Assembly: GCA_030632885.1 (NCBI GenBank)
Contig: DAOVTW010000040.1
Span: 1 to 31,240, forward strand
Length of the DNA stretch: 31,240 nucleotides
Origin: JAIOSM01 sp023143455
GTDB taxonomy: Bacteria; Desulfobacterota; Desulfobacteria; Desulfobacterales; Desulfobacteraceae
Direction of reading: 5' to 3'
Numbering within the stretch: position 1 is the first letter of the stretch; each line of letters starts with the position of its first letter. Both the position numbers and the translations under genes were made by a program. The notes below the pieces were generated by a model. It had not been told where the DNA came from and did not search any database. It saw nothing but the letters and a program-made list of their open reading frames with translations. Shown here piece by piece: positions 17,088 to 26,152 of the stretch.

Positions 17088-17560
17088 AATATTCACCCCA
17101 AAGTTTACCAATTATTACAGATAGCTACTTGATAATTTCATAACTTATTAATATTACCGTATAATTTAAGATATCATAAATTTTAAATTTGAAAAAGCGA
17201 AATTTTATAAAAATAGAATAATTTTTTTCTTTATAGCCATGTTCTTTTTTTTGTGGCGTGGTTCTTTTTTATATCTTTTTATACTTTTCTTGACAAAAAG
17301 CAACTTCCTATTTATGATGGTAGGTGACATGATTATGTGGAAGAATAGTAACTGTCCTGTATTTTCAATTGTCGGAAGAAGACCTCAAAAATACACTTTT
17401 TTAATTGTTTTTTGAGACAGGTAAGGATACAGCGTTATTTTCTTCTCTCCAGCAATAGGCTATTCCTCCTTTTTCTGTCAGCAGGTTTTATTCTGTTTTG
17501 TATATAGGTTTGTGGTTGAAATAATGGTTTTATTTTGTGTCTGATAATTATGGAGGATGG
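17088..17560. other. Intergenic region with promoter and T-rich tracts
   Basis: No gene is seen in this 473-base stretch between two divergent units. It is AT-rich to about 17280, with two similar stretches ending in GTTCTTTTTT (near 17230-17270). It then holds a promoter (17290-17318) and a CTCAAAAA...TTTTTTGAG inverted repeat at about 17386-17416 that could end short transcripts. Base composition rises in G+C toward the right. Confidence 0.5.
17290..17318 (+). promoter_or_regulatory. Sigma-70 type promoter, TTGACA-17-TATGAT
   Basis: TTGACA at 17290-17295, 17 bases, TATGAT at 17313-17318. It would start RNA near 17325, leaving a leader of about 240 nt before the small gene at 17564. The inverted repeat at 17386-17416 lies inside this leader. 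Confidence 0.5.
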
Positions 17561-17563
17561 ATG

Positions 17564-17830
17564 ATGGTGGATGCCAAAGGAAATGAGCAGGAAAAATCGG
17601 GATTTAAGATTTTTTATCAAATTTTGATTACCATTCTGCCAAATGGTCAGAGCCTCGGAAGGAGTGATGGTAGTAAACCTGCCTTTATTCTGGCAGAACC
17701 TATTGTATGGCCGTTGGAGGCTGATATTTTTGAAACCAGCCGCAGTGATAAAATTGGTGCTCTGGCAAGAGCGATAGAAAGAATGGGAATAAGCCTACGA
17801 ATAGCTATTAACAAATTAAGGAACAGGTAA
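17564..17830 (+). CDS. Small protein of unknown function (88 aa)
   Basis: An 88-residue protein I cannot assign. It has a hydrophobic central part (FKIFYQILITILPNGQ) with a following hydrophobic, Pro-containing stretch (FILAEPIVWPLEADIF), and a basic C-terminal helix (ALARAIERMGISLRIAINKL). GGAGG at 17552-17556 fits the ATG at 17564 (7 bases) better than the adjacent ATG at 17561. It ends 5 bases before the DUF4388-like gene, so the two are very likely co-transcribed. Codons and base composition are richer in G+C than in the genes on either side, which hints at separate origin. Confidence 0.6.
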   Translation: MVDAKGNEQEKSGFKIFYQILITILPNGQSLGRSDGSKPAFILAEPIVWPLEADIFETSRSDKIGALARAIERMGISLRIAINKLRNR

Positions 17831-17835
17831 AAACT

Positions 17836-18384
17836 ATGACCCAAGAATATACTCCTTTTTCCGAAATTGTTATTGAGTTAAAAAAAATATGTGACAGTAA
17901 AACTACAGGAACATTATTCATTGCTACCAAAGCGAATCGGTCTGCCCAGATAATGATTGAAAGTGGTGAGATCGTCTTCATTTACTTTTTTAATAAACGG
18001 GGGCAGGAAGCGCTTGAGTTGATGTCAACGATAAAGGCTGGAAAGTACCGTTTTCAGGCAGGAAAGGTTACCTCTCGACGTGAACCACTGCCTAAAACCA
18101 GTTCAATGCTGAAGGCTCTTGCCGGAATGGTTGGTGTGAGTAGCCTTGAAATAGAAATACCCCAAAGCGTTTCTGGCGGTGTTAAATTACTGAACTACAA
18201 ACAGAAAACTGTTTTGAAGGAATGCCTTGCTGAATATATTGGACCAATAGCAGCTATTGTCTGTGAAGATCACCTCAATTCCACCGTGGATTTTTCGACA
18301 GCCTTGGATCTTCTTGCTGGAGAAATCTCTTTTGCTGATCAAAGAGAGCAATTCAGGGAAAAAGTATTAGCAAGGATTGGATAG
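17836..18384 (+). CDS. DUF4388 (PatA N-terminal-like) domain protein
   Basis: A 182-residue cytoplasmic protein. Residues 8-75 show the DUF4388 pattern: a helix, GTLFIATKANRSAQIMIESGEIVFIYF with the beta-strand pair around a Gly turn, and GQEALELMSTIKAGKYRF. These domains occur in PatA and many two-component or chemotaxis-type signalling proteins. Residues 120-180 contain LAEYIGPIAAIV, like the C-terminal IGPIA module seen in some of these proteins. No receiver, kinase or DNA-binding domain is attached. It pairs with the small gene just upstream and lies before the PrkA operon on the same strand, separated by 352 bases and a separate promoter. Confidence 0.68.
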   Translation: MTQEYTPFSEIVIELKKICDSKTTGTLFIATKANRSAQIMIESGEIVFIYFFNKRGQEALELMSTIKAGKYRFQAGKVTSRREPLPKTSSMLKALAGMVGVSSLEIEIPQSVSGGVKLLNYKQKTVLKECLAEYIGPIAAIVCEDHLNSTVDFSTALDLLAGEISFADQREQFREKVLARIG

Positions 18385-18736
18385 CACCAAGAGGTTGAAA
18401 GGTAGGAAAGTTGATTGTGTTCATTTTTTCTGTTTTTAGGTTGTAGACCATCTCTAAGGCAGGAATGTACCTTCTTCGTTAACATCTGAAGTTGATTGGA
18501 AATCTTCTTTATGGTTTTCATAATAACCAGACAGTTTATGTGTCACGAATCCGTACTTTTCATTCACTCCCAACAATTTACGAAATTTTTCTTGACATGG
18601 GAAATTGTGGTTGGTAAAATATTATTATTTAATCTTTAATCCATGTTTATATATACTAATCAGTTTTAACAATTTTTCTTTTGGAAAATTTTAATCATGG
18701 CAGCATTAACCTTTCAGCTGTCCAGAGGAGGGGAAA
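18385..18736. other. Intergenic region before the PrkA operon
   Basis: 352 bases without a credible gene. The left part still has the mixed composition of the preceding unit; the right part is AT-rich and carries the promoter at 18592-18620. I see no sigma-54 box (TGGCAC-N5-TTGC) and no strong terminator for the upstream gene pair. Confidence 0.6.
18592..18620 (+). promoter_or_regulatory. Sigma-70 type promoter of the PrkA operon, TTGACA-17-TAAAAT
   Basis: A perfect TTGACA at 18592-18597, a 17-base spacer and TAAAAT at 18615-18620. RNA would begin near 18627, about 110 nt before the first gene. In enterobacteria the homologous genes use sigma-S; here the box is a plain housekeeping type, perhaps with extra control in the leader. 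Confidence 0.65.
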
Positions 18737-20791
18737 ATGGGCGAAAATAAAACTCTTTTACATCACATAGATTCTGTTAAAAAAGGAAAAAGGGCTTTTG
18801 AAGATGCCTTTCAGAGCGTTTCCAGGATGATTTTAGAGGCAGGGTTACAGAAGATTACTGTTAAAGGGAAAACAACTTATCAATTTAATCTTTTCAGCAA
18901 AAAAGATAAACATCTCATTGGAATGTACGATGAAATAAACAGTTTCGTTTCTTTTGTGAAAGATGCCGCAGAAGGGGGTTCGTCAAGAGAAATGGCATTT
19001 GTTTTGGTTGGCGAACCAGGAAATGGGAAAACCTTTTTTGTGGATTTTCTGTGTGGTCAATACCGGGAGTTTTTAATTAAACCAAACAATAGAAAATATA
19101 CTTTCAAATTCAAAAATTTAGATAAATTAGGTAGTTTTGGAAAAATAACTTCTACTGAATCACAGACCTATGAAGATCCTATGGTTTTATCTATGAGCTT
19201 AATGGAAACAAAGGATGAATCAAGAAAATATTTTGAAAAAACATTTAAATTTTCGCCAAAAGAAGTCAAATCGATTTATAAAAAATATCGTCCACTTGGA
19301 GCCTGTAGCGCATATATCTGGGAATTAATAAGAGCGCATACAGACAATGATATTGAAAAAATGTTATCGTTTATCGATATAATTCCGGTGCCTTTGATTG
19401 AAAGCCTTGGTACCGTGACTGGAAAATATCCTGCCAAAGATAAGATAACTTCTTCGGCTGTTGATCTTTTAGGTGAAGAATCTATTCAAAGACTGCTTCA
19501 TATCTCTGATACAAACAATCCTTACAGATTTGATTTAAGAAGAGGCGCTCTTGCACGAGTTGCCGGTGGTGGAATTCATTTTAGTGATGAAATATATAAA
19601 AACAAAAAAGATCTTGTCCAAGTGTATTTAGGTGTTATTCAGAACAGAACAATTGAGCTTGATGGATTTAAATGGCCTATTGATACCTTAATTATTGCTA
19701 CAAGTAATAATTCAGAATTTGATAGTTTTCTTGCAGAAAGAGAAGAAGCTCCAATAATTGACAGGTGTCGTATTTGTTATGTGGCTCATAATACAGATTA
19801 TAAGCTTCAAAGCACTTTAACAAAGTACGCCATTGGAAGTGATGTCAAAACAACCCTTAATCATGACAAACTGCATCAGGATCCAAACCTTAATTATGCA
19901 GCCTCAGTTGGTGTAATTCTTACAAGGTTACCGAAATCTGAAAAATTAACACCCGTTGAAACAATGAAACTTGCTGCAGGTGAAGTTGCCGGTGAAAAAA
20001 GCCACAAAACTTTGTCAGAGTTAATTGATACATTAAATCGAGATACAGATATTACAAAAAGGTTTGGGCAAAAAGGACTTGGACAGAGAAATCTAGGAAG
20101 AGCTGTGCAATTATTACTGGAAAGTTCTGAAACCAATGAGGGCAAATGTATGTTTGCCCTGGATATATTTAAATCAATTGAAACTATTATCTTGGATTAT
20201 GTGAACGATTCACAGGATCGTAGCAAGTTTCTTGAAGATTTAAAAATAGCCAGGGGACTTTACCGTGAAAAGGTAATGACTGAAATGTTTAATGCATATA
20301 TGGATGAACCTTTAGCCATTAAAAAAGATGTATTGAATTATGTGAATATGATTATAGGTATAGATGCAGAACACTTAGGGGCAGATTTAATGTGGAAATA
20401 TAAAGACCCTCAGTCTGGAGAGTTAAGAGCTATTAAAATTGATGAGCGTTATATTAAAAATGTCGAGGATAGATTAGGACTTAAGACAGAGGAACAAGGG
20501 GTTTCTTTTAGAAATTCCATCAGAAAAATTTATGGTCAGAAAATTTCTTTGGATCCAAACTATGATTTTATGGATAATCTGGAACTTGTTAAAGCAGTTA
20601 CCGATGTTCGATTGAAATCCGACATTGCAGGAGCTGGAAGTTTAATAGGTGCACTTGCTAATAGAACAAACGAAGAGAATCAGAAGTTATACGATAGAAT
20701 GGTAACAACAATGATGGAGAAATTAAACTATTGCAGTACTTGTGCTCAAAAGACAATAGAATACTTTTGCAGCCAGGAGGATGACAAATAA
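18737..20791 (+). CDS. PrkA-family serine protein kinase, AAA+ (first copy)
   Basis: A 684-residue member of the PrkA/YeaG family: an AAA+ domain followed by a domain once likened to cAMP-dependent kinase. The P-loop is GEPGNGKT at 92-99. YEDPM, the Arg-rich stretch RFDLRRGALARVAGGGIHFSDEI, the sensor-like IATSNNSEFDSF and IIDRCRI follow in family order. The C-terminal domain ends with ALANRTNEENQKLYDRM and a Cys group (C666, C669, C678). E. coli YeaG is induced in stationary phase and nitrogen starvation; its targets are poorly known. GAGGAGGGGAAA precedes the ATG. The gene overlaps or abuts the DUF444 gene and heads a four-gene operon. Confidence 0.9.
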   Translation: MGENKTLLHHIDSVKKGKRAFEDAFQSVSRMILEAGLQKITVKGKTTYQFNLFSKKDKHLIGMYDEINSFVSFVKDAAEGGSSREMAFVLVGEPGNGKTFFVDFLCGQYREFLIKPNNRKYTFKFKNLDKLGSFGKITSTESQTYEDPMVLSMSLMETKDESRKYFEKTFKFSPKEVKSIYKKYRPLGACSAYIWELIRAHTDNDIEKMLSFIDIIPVPLIESLGTVTGKYPAKDKITSSAVDLLGEESIQRLLHISDTNNPYRFDLRRGALARVAGGGIHFSDEIYKNKKDLVQVYLGVIQNRTIELDGFKWPIDTLIIATSNNSEFDSFLAEREEAPIIDRCRICYVAHNTDYKLQSTLTKYAIGSDVKTTLNHDKLHQDPNLNYAASVGVILTRLPKSEKLTPVETMKLAAGEVAGEKSHKTLSELIDTLNRDTDITKRFGQKGLGQRNLGRAVQLLLESSETNEGKCMFALDIFKSIETIILDYVNDSQDRSKFLEDLKIARGLYREKVMTEMFNAYMDEPLAIKKDVLNYVNMIIGIDAEHLGADLMWKYKDPQSGELRAIKIDERYIKNVEDRLGLKTEEQGVSFRNSIRKIYGQKISLDPNYDFMDNLELVKAVTDVRLKSDIAGAGSLIGALANRTNEENQKLYDRMVTTMMEKLNYCSTCAQKTIEYFCSQEDDK

Positions 20792-20792
20792 A

Positions 20793-21962
20793 ATGGTAAC
20801 TTTGGATGAACTATTACAAAGGGATCGTAAACGAGACGATGATGGATTCAAAAGGAAAATCCGTATCGGTAAAATTGTTAAACCTAGCAAGGGTGGAAAA
20901 GAAAGAATCATAGTAGTCCCAACAACTGTAGAAGAAAAATTTGTTCATGATATTCCAGTGTCAGAATCTGAAGGAGGCGAAGGACCTTCAACCGGAGGAA
21001 CAGGCGAAGGCGAAGAAGGAGAAGTTATTGGAGAAGAGCCTTTACGACCTTCTGAGGAAGAAGGTGAGGGTGAAGGAGGAGAAGGTCCAGGTGAGGGAGA
21101 AGGCGGAGAACATGAGCTTGAATCTAATGCCTATGAACTTGGAAAAACATTGTCAGAGGATTTTGACCTTCCTAATTTAAACGATAAAGGTAAGAAACGA
21201 GTTTTATCAAAATATATTTATGATCTGACTGATAAAAATAGAGGCGTTGGACAAATCCTTGATAAAAAAGCCACTTTAAAACAAGTGGTTCAAACTAATA
21301 TATGCCTTGGAAATATTCCAGATATTTCTAATATCGATCCTACATCATTTATTGTTTCTCCTACTGATATGGTCTATAGAATTTTATCTAGAGAAAAAGA
21401 TTTTGAATCCCAGGCCATTGTTTTTTTTGTGAGAGATTATTCTGGTTCAATGGGAGGCAAAGCTACTCAAGTTGTAGTATCACAACATGTAATGCTTTAT
21501 TCCTGGTTACTTTATCAATACGAAAAACAAGTGGAAACAAGATTTATTCTTCATGACACAGATGCCCGGGAGGTTGAGAATTTTTATAAGTATTATTCAT
21601 ATAAAGTTGCTGGAGGTACCAAAGTAGTCTCTGGCTATAAAATGGTTAATGACATTGTCGAAAGAGAAAATTTGGCGCGAGATTATAATATTTATATTTT
21701 TCATGGCACTGATGGAGATGATTGGGATACTGATGGGAAAGATGCATTAAAAGAGCTTGAAAAAATGCTTGGGTATGTTTCTAGAATAGGAATTTCCATA
21801 GTAGAACATGCTTATTCAAAGGCAAAACAAACTGAAGTAGAGCAATATTTAAAAAAATCAGGGCTTCTTGAAAAGCAAAATAAATTTATTAAGATGGATG
21901 TACTCGAAGAAAATTCAGATGATTCAAGGATTATTGAGGGGATAAAAAAACTTATTTCATAA
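20793..21962 (+). CDS. DUF444 von Willebrand A protein (YeaH/YhbH family)
   Basis: A 389-residue cytoplasmic protein. The N-terminal 60 residues are basic, followed by the Gly/Glu-rich low-complexity part that is normal in this family (about 65-110), then HELESNAYELGK and the DLPNLNDKGKK element. The vWA domain has a MIDAS motif DYSGS starting at D215, the GGTK segment and the HGTDGDDWDTD end, so metal binding is likely intact. In B. subtilis and E. coli this family travels with PrkA and SpoVR. The ATG at 20793 is preferred because the AGGAGG at 20775-20780 directly abuts the earlier ATG at 20781. It starts 1 base after the prkA stop. Confidence 0.9.
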   Translation: MVTLDELLQRDRKRDDDGFKRKIRIGKIVKPSKGGKERIIVVPTTVEEKFVHDIPVSESEGGEGPSTGGTGEGEEGEVIGEEPLRPSEEEGEGEGGEGPGEGEGGEHELESNAYELGKTLSEDFDLPNLNDKGKKRVLSKYIYDLTDKNRGVGQILDKKATLKQVVQTNICLGNIPDISNIDPTSFIVSPTDMVYRILSREKDFESQAIVFFVRDYSGSMGGKATQVVVSQHVMLYSWLLYQYEKQVETRFILHDTDAREVENFYKYYSYKVAGGTKVVSGYKMVNDIVERENLARDYNIYIFHGTDGDDWDTDGKDALKELEKMLGYVSRIGISIVEHAYSKAKQTEVEQYLKKSGLLEKQNKFIKMDVLEENSDDSRIIEGIKKLIS

Positions 21963-21984
21963 TTATAAAAACAGGGAATGAGAT

Positions 21985-23640
21985 ATGGAACTTGTTAGTC
22001 AACATGTGAAAGGGATAATGGAAGAATGTAAAATAAGAGCCAGAGATCAGGGTCTTAAATTTGATGATGAAACCCTTGAATATATTGTTACAAACAAGGA
22101 CATGATTGAACTGAGTCCAAAAGTCATGATACCAACTTTATATGATTACTGGGTCCATGATGTTCAAACTATTTCCGGTAAAGGGATATATGAACTTTAT
22201 CCAAATAACCCTTATGAGACTGTTATCAACACAAGACCAGCTATTTCTTTTTACAATGACAATAACCCTGACTGGTTAAATGTCATGATATTTTATCATG
22301 TTTTAGGGCATATAGATTTTTTTCAAAACAATCTTTTTTTTAAAAATACCTGGGATTTTGATTTAACTGGAAAAGCTCTTTCGGACAAACGAGTTATTGC
22401 ACGCTACCGTACTGAAAAAGGAAGATGGGTAGACTACATAATTGAATTTACAAGGTCAATTGATAATCTTGTAAATTATCATGGGGAAATAAATGATGCG
22501 ATATTATTTTCTGATAAAAAAAAGTTGAGCAAAATAGACTGCTATTTTGATATTTTTCTTCAAAAAGAAAAAAAGATTTCAATTAATAATTATTTAAAAG
22601 AAATAACAAGATATAACGAATGTAAAACAGAGAATGGAAAATTATTTGAAACTATTTTTTTTGAAGACGTTTTAGCAAAATATCCTGAATTTGTAGAATT
22701 TTATGAAACAAAAAAGAAAATAAAAAATAAAGAGCACCTTGATATTATTCAATATATTATACGGCACTCCCCATTTTTAAAAGAAGATGAAAATAAGTGG
22801 ATGAAATCAGTAATAGAGATAGTAAGGCAGACTTCAAATTATTTTCAACCACAGATAAGAACGAAAATAATGAATGAAGGATGGGCAAGTTTCTGGCATG
22901 AAATTTTGTTTATGAAGGATGAAAGGATACGCGGCCATGAGGTTGATTTTGCGAAAGTAAATGCATCAGTTACAGCAATGCCGAAACTGGGATTAAATCC
23001 ATATGCATTGGGATTGAGATTGTTTACACATATACTTAATATGGAAGATAGAGGTTGTTTTGATCTTGAATATTTTATGTTGAATGATGAATATGAAAGA
23101 AAACATTTTAATAAATCAAAAAATACAGGTTTAGATTATATTTTTAGTGTTCGTGAAAATTTATGCGATTTCAATTTTATTAATAGGTACATTGACCAAA
23201 CGTTTGTTAATAAACATGATTTATTTGTATCAGGTCAGAGAATTAACAAAGCAAAAATGACAAAAGAGTATTATATCCAGTCAAGAAATGCAGAGGCATA
23301 TAAACAGATGATTATAGACACACTTTATCACCCACCAATAATTTTTGTTAATAAAAAGAAATCAAAACAAGGAGTTTTATACCTTGTTCACAAATTTGAA
23401 GAAAAACCATTGAAATATGATTTTATAGAAAACACAATGATTGGCATAGAATATTTATGGGGTGGTTCTGTAAAACTTGAGACTCATGAAGTTGTAAAAA
23501 AAGCAGGTTTAAAAGAAAATTATGTTAATTTTTGGGACCCGAAGTACCAAGCACCGTCATCAAATGAAAAAGAAAAACTTACATGGAAAAAAATTCTTTA
23601 TGTTATTGAAAATAAAAAATTTCATAAGCGGGAGATATAA
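21985..23640 (+). CDS. SpoVR family protein (YcgB-like)
   Basis: A 551-residue protein, slightly longer than E. coli YcgB (510). Family hallmarks are IYELYPNNPYETVINTRPAI near the start, MIFYHVLGHIDFFQNN with the conserved His-containing helix, and NEGWASFWHEILF beginning at N297. These residues resemble metalloenzyme-type His/Glu clusters, but no activity is known. SpoVR is needed for spore cortex formation in Bacillus; in non-sporulating bacteria it belongs to the starvation set with PrkA and DUF444. It lies 22 bases after the DUF444 gene and 8 bases before the second PrkA-type gene. Confidence 0.9.
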   Translation: MELVSQHVKGIMEECKIRARDQGLKFDDETLEYIVTNKDMIELSPKVMIPTLYDYWVHDVQTISGKGIYELYPNNPYETVINTRPAISFYNDNNPDWLNVMIFYHVLGHIDFFQNNLFFKNTWDFDLTGKALSDKRVIARYRTEKGRWVDYIIEFTRSIDNLVNYHGEINDAILFSDKKKLSKIDCYFDIFLQKEKKISINNYLKEITRYNECKTENGKLFETIFFEDVLAKYPEFVEFYETKKKIKNKEHLDIIQYIIRHSPFLKEDENKWMKSVIEIVRQTSNYFQPQIRTKIMNEGWASFWHEILFMKDERIRGHEVDFAKVNASVTAMPKLGLNPYALGLRLFTHILNMEDRGCFDLEYFMLNDEYERKHFNKSKNTGLDYIFSVRENLCDFNFINRYIDQTFVNKHDLFVSGQRINKAKMTKEYYIQSRNAEAYKQMIIDTLYHPPIIFVNKKKSKQGVLYLVHKFEEKPLKYDFIENTMIGIEYLWGGSVKLETHEVVKKAGLKENYVNFWDPKYQAPSSNEKEKLTWKKILYVIENKKFHKREI

Positions 23641-23648
23641 AATAAACC

Positions 23649-25946
23649 ATGAATGAAGATAATAATAATTCTGTTGAACAGGCTTTTTCTTTATTGGATA
23701 AAAAAATTGTTGATTACAAGAAATTAAAACCTGTAACATTTGAAGAATTTTTATATTTTGTTCAAAAAAAACCAGCAATTCTTTTAAGGAATGTGTTCCA
23801 AGCATTCCATGATATGATTAAAAGCAATGTAGAAATCTCGGACACATCATTTTTAGATGATCCAGATGTTTTTGATTTTACAGCCTATGATTGCAAAAAA
23901 TTATTTGTTGAGGGATCAGAAGAACCATATTTTACTGATATGTTGTTTGCAAACAGGTTTATGAAACAAATGGAGAGTCTACGACACGGGGCCCAGCAGA
24001 ATAGAATATATATATTTCATGGACCACATGGCTGCGGGAAAAGCACATTTTTAAACAATCTTTTAAGAAAATTTGAACAATATGCAAATACTGATAAAGG
24101 ATTAAGATATGAAATTTTATGGCGTCTTGATGTAAAAAAACTATGGCGGTTGGAAAAATCAGAAAGCATAACTACGTTTGAAAATTATCTTAGTTTTATT
24201 GAAAAATCTGAATCAGGGGAAGAGAAAACTAAGAAAGAAGATATTTCCAAGGAATATGAAAAAGATTATATCGAGATACCATGTATGTCGCATGATAACC
24301 CATTTGTAATGATTCCAAAAGAAAATAGAAGAGATGTCTTAGACGAAATCATAGAGAATGATGAATTTAAATGGCGATTATTTACCGAAAAAGAATATGA
24401 ATGGGTTTTTAATGAAGAAGCTTGTACAATTTGTACTTCAATATTCCAATCGCTTCTTAAAAGACTTGGAAGCCCAAAAGAAGTTTTTAATATGTTGTAT
24501 GCCCGTCCCTATTATTTTAACAGACGCTTAGGCAATGGTATCAGTGTTTTTAACCCAGGAGATAAACCAGTAAAGAGAGATTTTTATGTCAATGAGATGA
24601 TCCAGAGAAGAATTAACACATTGTTTCAGGATTCAAATATAATTAATTATATTTATTCAAAGTTTGCCAAAGTGAATAATGGGATTTATGCACTTATGGA
24701 TATTAAATCACACAATGTTGAACGTATGGTTGAACTTCATAATATTATTAGTGAAGGGCTGCATAAAGTTGAGGATGTAGAAGAAAATGTTGATTCATTG
24801 TTTTTTGCACTTATGAACCCGGAAGACAAAAAAAATATTAAAGAATTTCCATCATTCTCTGACAGAATTCAATATGTAAATATTCCATATGTTCTAGACG
24901 TGAAAACCGAAGTAAATATTTACCAGGGTATTTTTGGTAGGCATATAGATGAAAGTTTTCTTCCAATGGTTTTAAATTATTTTGCGAAAATTATAATATC
25001 TTCTCGGTTAAATGAAAAATCTGATGCATTATTAGAATGGATCAAAAAACCTGAAAAGTATGAGTTTTACTGTGATAAAAATTTAATGTTGCTAAAAATG
25101 GAAATTTACTCTGGCAATATTCCATCGTGGCTGGATGAGGACGATAGAAGAGCCTTAACTTTAAGAATGTGGCGAAAAATAATTACAGAATCAGAAAAAG
25201 AGGGGAGCAATGGGTTTTCAGGAAGGGACTCTATAAAGCTTTTCGATCAATTTTATTCAAAGTATGTAAAGGAAGATAAGTTAATTAACATGCCAGAACT
25301 TTGTTTGTTTTTCAATGGGCTTAAAGATGAGTTTCAAAAAATGATACCAAAAGAATTTTTGCCATCATTATTAAAAATGTATGATTACAGTGTATTGCAG
25401 CAGGTAAAAGAGTCACTCTTTTATTATAATGAGGAACAGATAGCAAGGGATATTAAAAATTATATTTCAGCAGTGAATTTTGAAAATGATTCTTCGATTA
25501 AATGTATATTTACAGGTGAAAAATTTGATGTTTCCGAAGATTTTTTTAAAAGTATTGAAATCAGGCTTTTTTCAGGAGAAATTGAAGAGACAAAAATTAA
25601 AGATTTTCGATCCGAGGTATTAAGACAGTATACAACACATTCATTAAGCCAGGAAATTATGATAGATGGCAAGACAATAGAAGAAACAAAGCTATTTGAG
25701 TCTCTACAGGAGCGGTATGTGCACAATTTAAAAACCCGGGTTTTAGAACCCTTTGTTGAGAATGAAAATTTCAGTCGTGCAATAAAAGATTATGATACTG
25801 ATGATTTTAAAACTTATGACAATAGAATTAAAGCTGATGTTACGTTTCTTATCAATAACCTTGTTGAGAAATTTAATTATACTACGCAAGGTGCCAATGA
25901 AATTTGCATTTATGCCATTGATAATGATATTGCAAAGAACTTTTAA
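23649..25946 (+). CDS. Second, divergent PrkA-type AAA+ protein
   Basis: A 765-residue paralogue of the first gene in the operon. It opens like classical PrkA (VTFEEFLYFVQKKPAILLRNVFQAFHDMI reads as the FEEYLELV...YDMI element). The P-loop is GPHGCGKS at 125-132. CMSHDNPF, FSDRIQYVNIPYVLDV and the C-terminal YDNRIKADVTFLINNL with YTTQGANEICIYAIDND are clear family motifs. It lacks the GGGIHFSDEI Walker-B-like segment of the first copy; in its place stands GIYALMDIKSHNVERM, so the two probably differ in ATP hydrolysis or partner binding. The start is 8 bases after the SpoVR stop, with GGGAG rather far upstream (14 bases), suggesting coupled translation. Confidence 0.85.
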   Translation: MNEDNNNSVEQAFSLLDKKIVDYKKLKPVTFEEFLYFVQKKPAILLRNVFQAFHDMIKSNVEISDTSFLDDPDVFDFTAYDCKKLFVEGSEEPYFTDMLFANRFMKQMESLRHGAQQNRIYIFHGPHGCGKSTFLNNLLRKFEQYANTDKGLRYEILWRLDVKKLWRLEKSESITTFENYLSFIEKSESGEEKTKKEDISKEYEKDYIEIPCMSHDNPFVMIPKENRRDVLDEIIENDEFKWRLFTEKEYEWVFNEEACTICTSIFQSLLKRLGSPKEVFNMLYARPYYFNRRLGNGISVFNPGDKPVKRDFYVNEMIQRRINTLFQDSNIINYIYSKFAKVNNGIYALMDIKSHNVERMVELHNIISEGLHKVEDVEENVDSLFFALMNPEDKKNIKEFPSFSDRIQYVNIPYVLDVKTEVNIYQGIFGRHIDESFLPMVLNYFAKIIISSRLNEKSDALLEWIKKPEKYEFYCDKNLMLLKMEIYSGNIPSWLDEDDRRALTLRMWRKIITESEKEGSNGFSGRDSIKLFDQFYSKYVKEDKLINMPELCLFFNGLKDEFQKMIPKEFLPSLLKMYDYSVLQQVKESLFYYNEEQIARDIKNYISAVNFENDSSIKCIFTGEKFDVSEDFFKSIEIRLFSGEIEETKIKDFRSEVLRQYTTHSLSQEIMIDGKTIEETKLFESLQERYVHNLKTRVLEPFVENENFSRAIKDYDTDDFKTYDNRIKADVTFLINNLVEKFNYTTQGANEICIYAIDNDIAKNF

Positions 25947-26073
25947 AGAAAGTATTTGTTAAAAAAGTTTAAATAAGTTATTAAAATCTAAGATAAATTC
26001 TATTTGTCCACCATTAACCTGTTTTGTAAAATTTATAAAAAAATTGGTTTATAAAAATATTTGTTTTATCTTT

Positions 26074-26106
26074 GTGTAAAAAAGTGTAAATATTACTAAT
26101 ATAGTA
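26074..26106 (+). repeat. Tandem GTGTAAA repeats and palindrome TACTAATATAGTA
   Basis: GTGTAAA occurs at 26074-26080 and 26084-26090, exactly 10 bases apart, followed by TACTA-ATA-TAGTA at 26094-26106. This lies about 45 bases before the 98-residue gene. The ACTA/TAGT halves recall trp-operator half sites but the spacing differs from the E. coli site. It is a candidate operator; only the repeats themselves are certain. Confidence 0.35.
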
Positions 26107-26152
26107 CAAATAATTATAACAAATTATTTAAAATATAAGGAGATACAAAACA

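Noticed and set aside
20985..21120. Gly/Glu-rich low-complexity block in the DUF444 protein
   Set aside because: At first it looked like an odd insertion, but such a Gly/Glu segment before the vWA domain is usual for this family.
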